Shown here piece after piece: positions 16,940 to 26,287 of a stretch of 64,000 nt of DNA (position 1 is its first letter; every line of letters begins with the position of its first letter). The notes beneath the pieces were generated by a model that was not told where the DNA came from, did not search any database, and saw only the letters and a program-made list of their open reading frames with translations. A program made the position numbers and the translations under genes. Location of the stretch: positions 46,334 to 110,333 of the forward strand of contig NZ_KB900623.1 of NCBI RefSeq assembly GCF_000379025.1, written 5' to 3'. The stretch comes from Orenia marismortui DSM 5156 (GTDB lineage Bacteria > Bacillota > Halanaerobiia > Halobacteroidales > Halobacteroidaceae).

Positions 16940-17137
16940 ATGAATAAAAACTTATTAACAATTAATCGTTATGTAGATTTAGATAACTCCAATTCATTGC
17001 ATTTAATAGAAGAAATTCGTTCATTTATTAGGAAGGCTAAAGAGATAAATCCTAAATTAAAATCTTATCACTTATATGATGTGGGTTTTATACCTAAGTC
17101 TGATTTGATTTTAGTAAAGTTATATTTTTGGAATTAA
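16940..17137 (+). CDS. hypothetical protein, 65 residues
   Basis: A short gene with a good Shine-Dalgarno (AAGGAGGAG) before ATG. The product is soluble with an amphipathic helix (HLIEEIRSFIRKAKEINP) and a C-terminal strand pair ending KLYFWN. I do not recognise a family and the neighbours give no clue. From 17138 to the promoter at 17261 nothing else is seen. Confidence 0.5.
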   Translation: MNKNLLTINRYVDLDNSNSLHLIEEIRSFIRKAKEINPKLKSYHLYDVGFIPKSDLILVKLYFWN

Positions 17138-17260
17138 TTATTAGAATGGATTTTATAGAGTAAATAGGATTACTGTAGCATTAATTTTATTTATTTGTAA
17201 ATTTGATCAATGGCAAGGGGTAATTATTATGAACTTCTTTGTTAGCTTAAATATGGATGT

Positions 17261-17289
17261 TTGACAAAGTTCCTAAAATGTTATATTAT
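17261..17289 (+). promoter_or_regulatory. promoter of the glycine-betaine importer operon
   Basis: TTGACA (17261-17266), 17 nt, TATTAT (17284-17289). The next gene on this strand starts at 17451, giving a leader of about 155 nt that contains a strong terminator. Confidence 0.75.
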
Positions 17290-17350
17290 TTATAACTGTT
17301 GTGACTAAGCTATTAATAAAATGTTTCTCAAATTTTAATTATAATTATTT

Positions 17351-17389
17351 AAAGACTTTGGAATAATCTATTATTCCAAAGTCTTTTTA
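17351..17389 (+). terminator. leader terminator upstream of the glycine-betaine operon
   Basis: A perfect 17-bp stem (AAAGACTTTGGAATAAT and its complement) with only 2 nt between arms, then a T-run. It lies about 55 nt after the expected transcription start and before proV, so most transcripts should stop here unless relieved. It may be an attenuator, or end a small RNA of about 95 nt. Confidence 0.8.
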
Positions 17390-17450
17390 TTATGTAAGTA
17401 TTTTTTAGTTTCAGTTTATATTATCAATCCCAAAATAGGAGGTTGCATAA

Positions 17451-18641
17451 GTGAGTAAGATAGAGGTTAAAAACTTGTATAAGATATTTGGAAAGAATCC
17501 TCAAAAAGGTGTTGAATTGCTAAATAAGGGATATAGCAAAGAGGAGGTATTAAAAGAAACAGGTTTAACTGCAGGAGTTAATAATGTTAGCCTTGAGATT
17601 AAATCTAAAGAAATATTTGTTATTATGGGTTTATCTGGAAGTGGAAAATCAACATTATTAAGATGTTTAAACCGACTAATTGAACCTACAGCAGGTGAGG
17701 TTAGGGTAGATGGGAGAGACTTAACTACTTTAGATAAGAATGAGTTGCGTCAAATTAGAAGGGAAAAGTTTGGCATGGTCTTTCAAAATTTTGGTTTATT
17801 TCCTCATAGAACTATTTTAGAGAATACGGAGTTTGGCTTAGAAGTTCAAAATGTTGATGAGGTTGAACGAAGAGAAAAATCCAAAGAAGCTTTAGCGCAA
17901 GTTGGATTAGCTGGCTGGGAAAATAAATATCCTGATGAATTGAGTGGTGGAATGCAGCAAAGGGTAGGATTAGCTAGAGCCTTAGCTGTTGATCCAGATA
18001 TATTATTAATGGATGAGCCTTTTAGTGCTTTAGATCCTTTGATTAAAAGGGATATGCAAAATAAATTATTAGACTTGTTTGAAGAGATGGATAAGACTAT
18101 CATTTTTATTACTCATGATTTAGATGAAGCACTAAAATTAGGAGATAGGATTGCTATTATGAAAGATGGTGAAGTTGTTCAAATAGGAACTCATGAAGAA
18201 ATATTAACTAATGCTAAAAATGCATATGTACGTGAGTTTGTTAAAGATGTAAATCGTTCTCGATTATTGACTGCTGCAGATGTAATGGTTGATCCTTTAG
18301 ACTTAGTTTATACTAATCATCAAGATGGTCCAAGAGCTGCTATGAGAAAGATGGAGCATAATCAGATATCTAGTATTTTTGCAGTAGGCAATAATAAAGA
18401 ATTCCAAGGTCTAATTAGAATGGAAGAGACATTAGAAGCTATTGAGGATAAAGAAGAAGATATATTAGAGCTGGTTAATGAAATTCCAACTGCCAGCCCA
18501 GAAGATAATATGGATGATTTATTTGCTAAGATTGCTGATTTAGATTGTCCACTACCAGTAGTAGATGAATCTAATAAATTATTAGGTCTGATTGTTAAAA
18601 GTACTGTATTAGCTAATTTGGCAGGGGAAGATATAGTTTAA
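17451..18641 (+). CDS. proV: glycine betaine/proline ABC transporter ATPase
   Basis: ATP-binding subunit of an osmoprotectant importer of the OpuA/ProU type. The 396 residues contain Walker A (GLSGSGKSTLLR, about 60-71), signature LSGGMQQR, Walker B ILLMDEPFSALDP and the switch His (FITHD). The long N-terminal extension before Walker A (KNPQKGVELLNKGYSKEEVL) is typical of ProV/OpuAA. The last 120 residues form a CBS-domain pair, used in this family to sense ionic strength. The GTG start follows TAGGAGGTTG. It heads an operon with the binding protein and permease; salt-stress use is known for the family. Confidence 0.93.
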   Translation: MSKIEVKNLYKIFGKNPQKGVELLNKGYSKEEVLKETGLTAGVNNVSLEIKSKEIFVIMGLSGSGKSTLLRCLNRLIEPTAGEVRVDGRDLTTLDKNELRQIRREKFGMVFQNFGLFPHRTILENTEFGLEVQNVDEVERREKSKEALAQVGLAGWENKYPDELSGGMQQRVGLARALAVDPDILLMDEPFSALDPLIKRDMQNKLLDLFEEMDKTIIFITHDLDEALKLGDRIAIMKDGEVVQIGTHEEILTNAKNAYVREFVKDVNRSRLLTAADVMVDPLDLVYTNHQDGPRAAMRKMEHNQISSIFAVGNNKEFQGLIRMEETLEAIEDKEEDILELVNEIPTASPEDNMDDLFAKIADLDCPLPVVDESNKLLGLIVKSTVLANLAGEDIV

Positions 18642-18731
18642 AAAATATATTTTCAAATGACTTTTAGCTATTAAGAAAATTAATATTTATTTAAATTGTA
18701 ATAATTATAAATTAGGAGGCTAATAAAATAT

Positions 18732-19697
18732 ATGTTATTAAAAAAGAAGTTTGTATTGTTTTTAAGTTTAGTATTAATACTTTCGTTGGCATCTGCTTGT
18801 ACGCAACAAGGAAGTTCTAAAAAGGCAAATAAAGAGTTAGCAGTAAAGCAGAGTAAAGTTAGTTTTGGTTATGTAAACTGGCCAGGAGTAACTGTTAAGA
18901 CCGAAGTTGCTAAAGAAGTTTTAGAAAGTCTAGGTTATGAGGTAGAGACTAGTAGCTTAGGTGAACAAGTAATCTTTAAAAGTATGGAAAATGATGAGTT
19001 AGATGCATTCTTAGGGAATTGGATGCCTTCAATGAAAAATACTTTTGAACCTTATCAGAAGAAAGGTGTTATTGAGAATGTACGTTTGAATTTAGATCAA
19101 GCCCTTTATAAAACTGCTGTACCAAAGTATGTTTGGGAAGCAGGAGTTAAATCTATGGCAGATTTGAATAAATATGCTGATAAATTTGATCATCAAATAA
19201 TCGGATTAGAAGCAGGAAATGCAGGAAATATAATTATTAAAAATGCAATTGATAATAATACTTATCAACTTAAGGATTGGGAGTTAATGTCTGGTAGTAC
19301 TGCTGCAATGTTAGCTACAGTAGAAAGAGCTACTAAGAAAAAGGAATGGGTTGCTTTTCATGGTTGGAAGCCTCATTGGATGAATATTAAATATGATTTA
19401 AAATATTTGGAAGACCCAGAAGGTATTTGGGGTGAAGAAAGTGAAGTATATACAGCTGCTCGTCCAGAGTTAAAAAAAGAAGCACCAAACTTTTATAAGT
19501 TCTTAGAGCAGTTTAATGTTAGTTCAGAGATTCAAAGTGGATGGATATTAGAATATCAGAAGAAAGGAAGACCAGCAGAAGAAGTTGCTCAAGAATGGAT
19601 TAAGAATAATAATGACCTTATTCAAGAATGGGTAGTAGGTATGACTACAGTAGATGGAAAAGATGCTGTAGAGACTATTAAAAATAAGCTTAACTGA
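18732..19697 (+). CDS. opuAC: glycine betaine-binding lipoprotein
   Basis: Substrate-binding component of the same importer. The signal peptide ends in a lipobox (LASACTQQ), so it is anchored outside the inner membrane. The 321 residues have the OpuAC fold with conserved segments VNWPGVTVKTEVAKEVLE, DAFLGNWMPSM, GLEAGNAGNI and VAFHGWKPHWMN; the Trp residues are those that usually cage the quaternary ammonium. It lies 90 bp after the ATPase gene with its own Shine-Dalgarno (TTAGGAGG). Placing the binding protein second, before the permease, is less usual than ATPase-permease-binding protein. Confidence 0.92.
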   Translation: MLLKKKFVLFLSLVLILSLASACTQQGSSKKANKELAVKQSKVSFGYVNWPGVTVKTEVAKEVLESLGYEVETSSLGEQVIFKSMENDELDAFLGNWMPSMKNTFEPYQKKGVIENVRLNLDQALYKTAVPKYVWEAGVKSMADLNKYADKFDHQIIGLEAGNAGNIIIKNAIDNNTYQLKDWELMSGSTAAMLATVERATKKKEWVAFHGWKPHWMNIKYDLKYLEDPEGIWGEESEVYTAARPELKKEAPNFYKFLEQFNVSSEIQSGWILEYQKKGRPAEEVAQEWIKNNNDLIQEWVVGMTTVDGKDAVETIKNKLN

Positions 19698-19798
19698 TAT
19701 ATAGGTGAAATAAATTAGAATAATAACTAATTCTAAACAATAGAATGCAGTTATTATTCTAATTTTTCTTAATTATTAAAAGGAGGTATAAAATAGGA

Positions 19799-20635
19799 AT
19801 GTCTATAATTGATATACTGTCTACTAAAATACCTATAGGGAACTGGATAGAAAATATAGTTGATTTTATAATTTTAAATTTTAGTGGACCTTTAGATCTA
19901 TTTTCAGAAGTAATTGGTTCTATAATTGGTAGTTTTGAAAGTGTTTTATCTTTTGGTCATCCATTATTATTTATTATAATTTTTGGTTTAGCTACTTGGA
20001 AGTTTAAAAAAGATATTAAGTTAGCTGCTTTTATTGTGTTAGGATTTATATTGGTATTAAATCTTAGAATGTGGGATCCATTAATAACTACAATGGCTTC
20101 AATACTTACTTCAGTATTTGTCTCTCTTGTATTGGGAATTCCAATTGGAATTTTAAAGGCTCATAGTAGGATGGTGGATATTATAACTCGTCCAATATTG
20201 GACTTTATGCAAACTATACCACCCTTTGTATATTTAATCCCTGCCTTAATGTTTTTTGGTTTAGGGAATGTATCAGGGGTTATCGCTACAGTAGTCTTTG
20301 CTATTGCTCCACCAATTCGTTTAACTAATCTAGGTATTAGACAAGTATCTGATGAGTTAAAAGAAGCAGGTAGATCTTTTGGGTGTACACCACTGCAAAT
20401 GTTATATAAGGTAGAATTACCTTTGGCTTTACCGTCAATTATGATGGGAGTTAATCAATGTATTATGCTTTCTTTATCTATGGTTGTAATTTCAGCAATG
20501 ATTGGAGCAGGAGGACTAGGTAAGCCTGTTTTACGTTCATTATCAACAGTTGATATTGGTTTAGGATTTGAAGCGGGATTAGGCGTGGTTATCTTAGCTA
20601 TGATATTAGATAGATTATTCAGTCGAGATGTGTAA
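19799..20635 (+). CDS. proW: glycine betaine ABC transporter permease
   Basis: Integral membrane subunit of the importer: 278 residues with about six spans and the binding-protein-dependent transport signature (EAGRSFGCTPLQMLYKVELP, the EAA loop contacting the ATPase). The N-terminal periplasmic segment and the motif DFMQTIPPFVYLIPALMFFG are typical of ProW/OpuAB. ATG 19799 follows AGGAGGTATAAAATAGGA with long spacing. It completes a three-gene operon ended by the hairpin at 20656. Confidence 0.92.
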   Translation: MSIIDILSTKIPIGNWIENIVDFIILNFSGPLDLFSEVIGSIIGSFESVLSFGHPLLFIIIFGLATWKFKKDIKLAAFIVLGFILVLNLRMWDPLITTMASILTSVFVSLVLGIPIGILKAHSRMVDIITRPILDFMQTIPPFVYLIPALMFFGLGNVSGVIATVVFAIAPPIRLTNLGIRQVSDELKEAGRSFGCTPLQMLYKVELPLALPSIMMGVNQCIMLSLSMVVISAMIGAGGLGKPVLRSLSTVDIGLGFEAGLGVVILAMILDRLFSRDV

Positions 20636-20655
20636 TTATAGTAGTATAAAATTAT

Positions 20656-20689
20656 TAAGTAAGAATAGCAAGATTGCTATTCTTACTTA
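20656..20689. terminator. hairpin after the glycine-betaine operon
   Basis: A 15-bp stem (TAAGTAAGAATAGCA and its complement) with an AGAT loop. The T-run is poor on both strands, but stem strength and position right after proW suggest termination or 3' end protection. Confidence 0.6.
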
Positions 20690-20724
20690 ATCCAAATTAT
20701 TTATAAACAATTTGAATTAATCTC

Positions 20725-20753
20725 TTGACAAAATATAAGGAATGTATTATTAT
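20725..20753 (+). promoter_or_regulatory. promoter upstream of the tRNA cluster
   Basis: TTGACA (20725-20730), 17 nt, TATTAT (20748-20753). A second TTGACA at 20800 with TATAAC at 20821 has 15-nt spacing. Both read towards tRNA-Lys. Confidence 0.7.
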
Positions 20754-20877
20754 TTATAAGTGCGTTAGGGAAATATTTAAATTAAATTTTATTTATTTCT
20801 TGACATTTTTAAGAAAGTATTATAACATTTATAAATGTTGAAGGAAATTGCAAAACATTTTTTAAACATGAATTTAT

Positions 20878-20953
20878 GGGCCATTAGCTCAGTTGGTAGA
20901 GCATCTGACTTTTAATCAGGGTGTCGGAGGTTCAAATCCTCCATGGCTCACCA
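20878..20953 (+). tRNA. tRNA-Lys (anticodon TTT)
   Basis: A 76-nt cloverleaf: acceptor GGGCCAT/ATGGCTC, D arm GCTC-GAGC, anticodon loop CTTTTAA with TTT, T arm GGAGG-TTCAAAT-CCTCC, encoded CCA end. First of four tRNAs on this strand. Confidence 0.96.
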
Positions 20954-20964
20954 TTTTAAATCAA

Positions 20965-21060
20965 TTAGCAATGTATAATTGATAATTGATAATTGATAAT
21001 TGATAATTAATAATTAAAGGTCCTTTAATTATAGATTTTAAATTATTAATTATAAATTAA
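20965..21060. repeat. AT-rich tandem word repeat and palindrome between tRNAs
   Basis: TTGATAATTGATAATTGATAA repeats tandemly, followed by a complementary ATTATTAATTATAAATTAAT stretch, so the region can fold back. A similar element lies at 21484-21580 between tRNA-Cys and tRNA-Leu. Confidence 0.6.
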
Positions 21061-21066
21061 TCCTAT

Positions 21067-21142
21067 GCCCCCATCGTCTAGTGGCCTAGGATAACGGGTT
21101 TTCATCCCGTCGACAGGGGTTCGAATCCCCTTGGGGGTACCA
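21067..21142 (+). tRNA. tRNA-Glu (anticodon TTC)
   Basis: A 76-nt cloverleaf: acceptor GCCCCCA/TGGGGGT, anticodon arm CGGGT-TTTCATC-CCG with TTC, T arm GGGG-TTCGAAT-CCCC, encoded CCA. Its last nine bases (GGGGTACCA) recur in the tandem repeats that follow. Confidence 0.96.
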
Positions 21143-21313
21143 TATAAAATTTATAATCTTACGGAGAGTTTTTAGGTTTTCAAAACTCGTAGGGGTACCA
21201 AAATAATTTAAGATTTCACGAAGGGTTTTTGTTTTGAAAAACCCGAAGGGGTACCATATAAAATTTATAATCTTACGAAGGGTTTTTGTTTTGTAAAACC
21301 CGAAAGGGTACCA
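21143..21313 (+). repeat. three tandem 56-58-bp hairpin repeats ending like tRNA-Glu
   Basis: Each unit is an AT-rich linker (ATAAAATTTATAATCTT or AAATAATTTAAGATTTC), then ACGAAG-GGTTT...AAACC-CGAAGG type hairpin, then GGTACCA. The ends fall at 21200, 21256 and 21313, each copying the 3' end of the tRNA. The linkers alternate, so a double unit also repeats. A degenerate fourth unit start follows (TTTAAGATTTCACTGAGTG). Confidence 0.85.
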
Positions 21314-21407
21314 AAATACTTTAAGATTTCACTGAGTGTCTTGACTTGTAACATTTGTTCAAGTAAATGAATAAGATTATAATATAAAGAAATTAAATAC
21401 TAAATAT

Positions 21408-21483
21408 GGTGGCATAGCCAAGTTGGTAAGGCAGAGGACTGCAAATCCTTTATTCCCCAGTTCGAGTCTGGGTGCCACCTCCA
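21408..21483 (+). tRNA. tRNA-Cys (anticodon GCA)
   Basis: A 76-nt cloverleaf: acceptor GGTGGCA/TGCCACC, anticodon loop CTGCAAA with GCA, T arm CCCAG-TTCGAGT-CTGGG, encoded CCA. Confidence 0.95.
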
Positions 21484-21581
21484 TAACTTAATTTATAATG
21501 TATAATTAATAATTGATAATTAAAAGCATAAATTATTTTCAATTATACATTTCACATTATAAATTTTAAATTAAATATTAT

Positions 21582-21670
21582 GCCGAGGTGGCGGAATTGG
21601 CAGACGCATCGGACTTAAAATCCGGTGGGCTTTTATGCCCGTGTCGGTTCGAACCCGACCCTCGGTACCA
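21582..21670 (+). tRNA. tRNA-Leu (anticodon TAA)
   Basis: An 89-nt class II tRNA with a long variable arm (TGGGCTTTTATGCCCG): acceptor GCCGAGG/CCTCGGT, anticodon loop CTTAAAA with TAA, T arm GTCGG-TTCGAAC-CCGAC, encoded CCA. Confidence 0.95.
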
Positions 21671-21677
21671 TCTTATT

Positions 21678-21703
21678 ATACTGATTTTAATCAGTATTTT
21701 TTT
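21678..21703 (+). terminator. terminator of the tRNA cluster
   Basis: Stem ATACTGATT / AATCAGTAT with a TT gap and a long T-run. Confidence 0.85.
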
Positions 21704-21729
21704 ATTTTTTGCTATTAATAATTTTAATA

Positions 21730-21840
21730 TGTGATTTATTAGTTAATAGTTAGCAACACTTTGCGTAACTATTGGCTTTCAATTTTATAAGCTATTAGCC
21801 AATAGCCAGAGGTTATTAGAAGATTTATCAGGATGATTTT
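21730..21840. repeat. degenerate dispersed palindromic element, family A
   Basis: TTAGTTAATAGTTAGCAAC and GCTATTAGCCAATAGCC form partly complementary arms made of repeated TAGC/TTAG words, as in other family A copies. The outer ends are not well preserved. Confidence 0.45.
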
Positions 21841-21966
21841 TTTATAGAGATAGTTGAATAGACATAGTGTATTAATCTTTATATTGCATAATAAATTATA
21901 TAAATAGAATTATATGATTTTGTTTATTATAATAAAAGTATATAAAAGACAAAGGGGTTGATAGAT

Positions 21967-22923
21967 GTGGAAGAATTAAAAGAAGCAGCCAGAATAGTAG
22001 CCAAAGATTGTTTAGCGATAAAAGAAGGTGAACAAGTACTAATTGTAGTTGATGAACCTAAACGTAAGATTGCTAATGCTATTTTTGAAGCCAGCAAAGA
22101 GTTGGGAGCAGAAGTTATGCTAATGGAAATGATTCCAAGAGATAATCATGGGCAAGAACCGCCTAAATTAGTTGCCAAGGCTATGAAGTTTGCTGATGTG
22201 GTAATTATGCCTACTTCTAAGTCTTTATCACATACTCAAGCTAGAATAGAAGCTAATCAAGCAGGTGCTAGAGCTGCTACTATGCCTGATATTACAGAAG
22301 AGATGATGAAAAGGGCTTTGAATGCAGATTATGAAGTAATAAAAGAAAGAGGAAATAAGATTGCTGAAAAACTAAGTACAGGTAAAGAAGTAAGAGTAAC
22401 TGCTCCAAATGGAACTGATATTAGAATGTTGATAGAAGGAAGAGAAGGTTATCCTGATACAGGTATTTATAATCAAACTGGGGAATTTGGAAATCTACCT
22501 GCTGGAGAATCTTATATAGCACCTCTTGAAGGTAAAAGCCAAGGTAAATTTATAGTAGATGGATCTATGGCAGAAGCTAAGGTACATACCGAAGAGATAG
22601 AATTATTGGTAGAGGATGGATATGTAACGGAAATAAAAGGAAAGGCAGCTGCTAGAAATTTGAGCAAGATTATTGAACCTTATGGTAAAGATGCTAAAAA
22701 TATTGCAGAGCTGGGTATTGGAACAAATGATCAAGCTGAACTAACAGGCAATATTTTAGAAGATGAAAAGGTCTTAGGTACTGTACATATTGCTATTGGT
22801 GATAACTCTGCAATGGGGGGCAATATATCAGTAGATAGCCATCTTGATGGTATTATTGAAAATCCAACGGTTGAAATTGATGGTGATTTAATTATGAAAG
22901 ATGGTAAATTATTAATTGATTAA
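21967..22923 (+). CDS. M29-type aminopeptidase-like protein
   Basis: A protein of about 318 residues similar to thermophilic metalloprotease family M29 (aminopeptidase T-like), cytoplasmic exopeptidases. Visible are an N-terminal alpha/beta domain (EGEQVLIVVDEPKRKIANAIF), PTSKSLSHTQAR, and a C-terminal segment with GNLPAGESYIAPLEG, ELGIGTN and GTVHIAIGDNSAMGG that holds the usual metal ligands (Glu and His). The GTG at 21967 is chosen because AAAGGGG sits 9 nt before it; a TTG at 21958 is too close. It stands alone upstream of glpK. Confidence 0.8.
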   Translation: MEELKEAARIVAKDCLAIKEGEQVLIVVDEPKRKIANAIFEASKELGAEVMLMEMIPRDNHGQEPPKLVAKAMKFADVVIMPTSKSLSHTQARIEANQAGARAATMPDITEEMMKRALNADYEVIKERGNKIAEKLSTGKEVRVTAPNGTDIRMLIEGREGYPDTGIYNQTGEFGNLPAGESYIAPLEGKSQGKFIVDGSMAEAKVHTEEIELLVEDGYVTEIKGKAAARNLSKIIEPYGKDAKNIAELGIGTNDQAELTGNILEDEKVLGTVHIAIGDNSAMGGNISVDSHLDGIIENPTVEIDGDLIMKDGKLLID

Positions 22924-22989
22924 TTAATAAATAGTATAATTATTTTAATATAACAGATATTTATATCATTTTTATCAGATGGAGGATAA

Positions 22990-24492
<1,503 letters not shown>

Positions 24493-24552
24493 GTTAAATT
24501 ATTGATGAATATAAATATATTAATTAAATAACTAAGTGGTAGAAAAAAGGAG

Positions 24553-24613
24553 AAACCACATTTAAGTACCTAGGGATTAGTAGTGCCAATTTTAGGGCTT
24601 AGATGTGGTTTTT
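24553..24613 (+). terminator. terminator with large structured loop after glpK
   Basis: AAACCACAT pairs with ATGTGGTTT around a 41-nt loop, then a short T-run. TTTAAG and CTTA can lengthen the stem. The loop (GTACCTAGGGATTAG and more) may fold further. It could be a plain terminator, or regulated read-through into glpA. Confidence 0.6.
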
Positions 24614-24659
24614 ATTTATTTAATAAGTAATATATATAACAATTACTGAATCTATTAGA

Positions 24660-24725
24660 ATATTTTAGTGATGAGTAAGGAGTAACAATCCTTTTGTTAT
24701 TGGTCACTAGTTACTTATCATTATC
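24660..24725. repeat. short family A palindrome (GTGA/GTAA word type)
   Basis: AGTGATGAGTAAGGAGTAAC and GTCACTAGTTACTTATCA are imperfect inverted repeats built of GTAA/GTGA words, like the copies at 44047 and 45357. Confidence 0.55.
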
Positions 24726-24814
24726 TTAATATCTAAGTATTTATCCTTTAAATATAGGATGTTCATTGAGTATTAGTGATTTATTTCTCGATAAATTTAT
24801 AGGAGGGATTCATT

Positions 24815-26287
24815 TTGAAAAAGACAGAAGTATTGATTATTGGAGGTGGAGTGGTCGGGACTTCTATTGCACGTGAATTATCTAAATACAAACTAGATAT
24901 ATTATTAGTTGAAAAGGAAGCAGATGTTTGTACTGGAACTAGTAAAGCAAATACTGCTTTGATACATGCTGGATTTAATGCTGATTCTCACAAGTTAAAA
25001 GGCAAGTTAAATGTAAGGGGAAATCAATTGTTTAGGGAGAAGGTTCAAAAGGAATTAGATGTTCCTATAGAGTGGATAGGAGCCTTAGTTGTAGCTCAAA
25101 ACAAAGAAGATCTTTCTACTTTAAAACTATTACTGAAAAATGCTAAGAAGAATGGAGTGCTAGGTTTAGAAATTATTAAAGGTGATAGGTTATTTGAGAT
25201 GGAGCCTGAATTAAACAAAGAGTCTATAGCTGCTTTATATGCACCAACAGCAGGAATAGTCAATCCTTTTGAGCTCACTATTGCTCAGGCAAATAATGCA
25301 GTGAAAAATGGAGTGGAATTATGGTTAGAAGCAGAGGTCTTAGATATTGAAGATAAGGGAGAAGTCAAGGTTGTAAACACTACTAAAGGAGATATAGAAA
25401 GCAAATTAATAATTAATGCTGCTGGTTTATATGCTGATAATGTGGCCAGAATGGTGGGGATTGATGATTTTAAGATAACACCACGGCGTGGAGAATATTA
25501 TTTATATGATAAGAGTCTAGATATAAAGGTTAATCATACTATATTTCCTGTACCTACTAAGGTTACAAAAGGAGTAGTGGTAACTCCTACTGATGAAAAG
25601 AATCTATTAATTGGGCCTACTGCAGATGAAATAGAGGATAAGGATGATCTTATTAATACTCAGCAAGGTTTAGATCAAGTTATGATTGGTGCTCAAAAGA
25701 CAATTCCTAAATTAAGTAGGAGAGGTGTGATTAAAGAATTCTCTGGACTAAGACCAGCTATCAAAGAGACAGGAGATTTTTTAATTGAAGCTAGCGATAA
25801 AGTAAAGGGTTTTATTAATGTATCTGGAATTCAGTCACCTGGTTTAGCTTCATCACCGGCTATCGCTGAGATGGTAGCAGGGATTGTAGAAGAGGAAATG
25901 GATCTTCTAACTCTTGATCCTGAATTTGATCCTTATTATTCTGGACCACCAAAATTTAGGCACATGAGCCACGAAGATCAGGCTAAATTAGTTGAGCATA
26001 ATCCAAACTATGGCCAAATCATCTGTCGCTGTGAATCAGTAAGCAAAGGAGAAATAATTGATGCAATTAGAGAACCTGTTGGTGCTAGAACTGTTAATGC
26101 AGTTAAGAGAAGAGTTAGACCAGGGGCTGGAAGATGTCAAGGTGGCTTTTGTGGACCTAAAGTTGTTGAAATTTTATCGGAAGAATTAGGGCTTTCTAAA
26201 ACTGAAATCAAATTAGAAAAAGATGGTTCAGAAATCTTAGTCGGAAAAGTTAAAGGGCTTTCAAGAGAGGTGAGTGCAAGTGAATAA
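24815..26287 (+). CDS. glpA: FAD-dependent glycerol-3-phosphate dehydrogenase with [2Fe-2S] domain
   Basis: Oxidises glycerol 3-phosphate to dihydroxyacetone phosphate. The 490 residues begin with a dinucleotide-binding loop (EVLIIGGGVVGTSIAREL), contain the DAO-fold segment INAAGLYADNVARMVG, and end with a BFD-like [2Fe-2S] domain with Cys ligands in ICRCESVSKGE and GRCQGGFCGPKVVE. The FAD-plus-BFD layout is that of anaerobic GlpA. TTG start behind AGGAGGGA. It overlaps the next gene by 8 bp. The partners are a second flavoprotein and DUF1667, the three-gene arrangement common in anaerobic Firmicutes. Confidence 0.88.
   Translation: MKKTEVLIIGGGVVGTSIARELSKYKLDILLVEKEADVCTGTSKANTALIHAGFNADSHKLKGKLNVRGNQLFREKVQKELDVPIEWIGALVVAQNKEDLSTLKLLLKNAKKNGVLGLEIIKGDRLFEMEPELNKESIAALYAPTAGIVNPFELTIAQANNAVKNGVELWLEAEVLDIEDKGEVKVVNTTKGDIESKLIINAAGLYADNVARMVGIDDFKITPRRGEYYLYDKSLDIKVNHTIFPVPTKVTKGVVVTPTDEKNLLIGPTADEIEDKDDLINTQQGLDQVMIGAQKTIPKLSRRGVIKEFSGLRPAIKETGDFLIEASDKVKGFINVSGIQSPGLASSPAIAEMVAGIVEEEMDLLTLDPEFDPYYSGPPKFRHMSHEDQAKLVEHNPNYGQIICRCESVSKGEIIDAIREPVGARTVNAVKRRVRPGAGRCQGGFCGPKVVEILSEELGLSKTEIKLEKDGSEILVGKVKGLSREVSASE

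Noticed and set aside
24553-24613. Riboswitch before glpA
   Set aside because: The hairpin has a large loop but no motif of a known riboswitch class that I could match; a terminator is the simpler reading.
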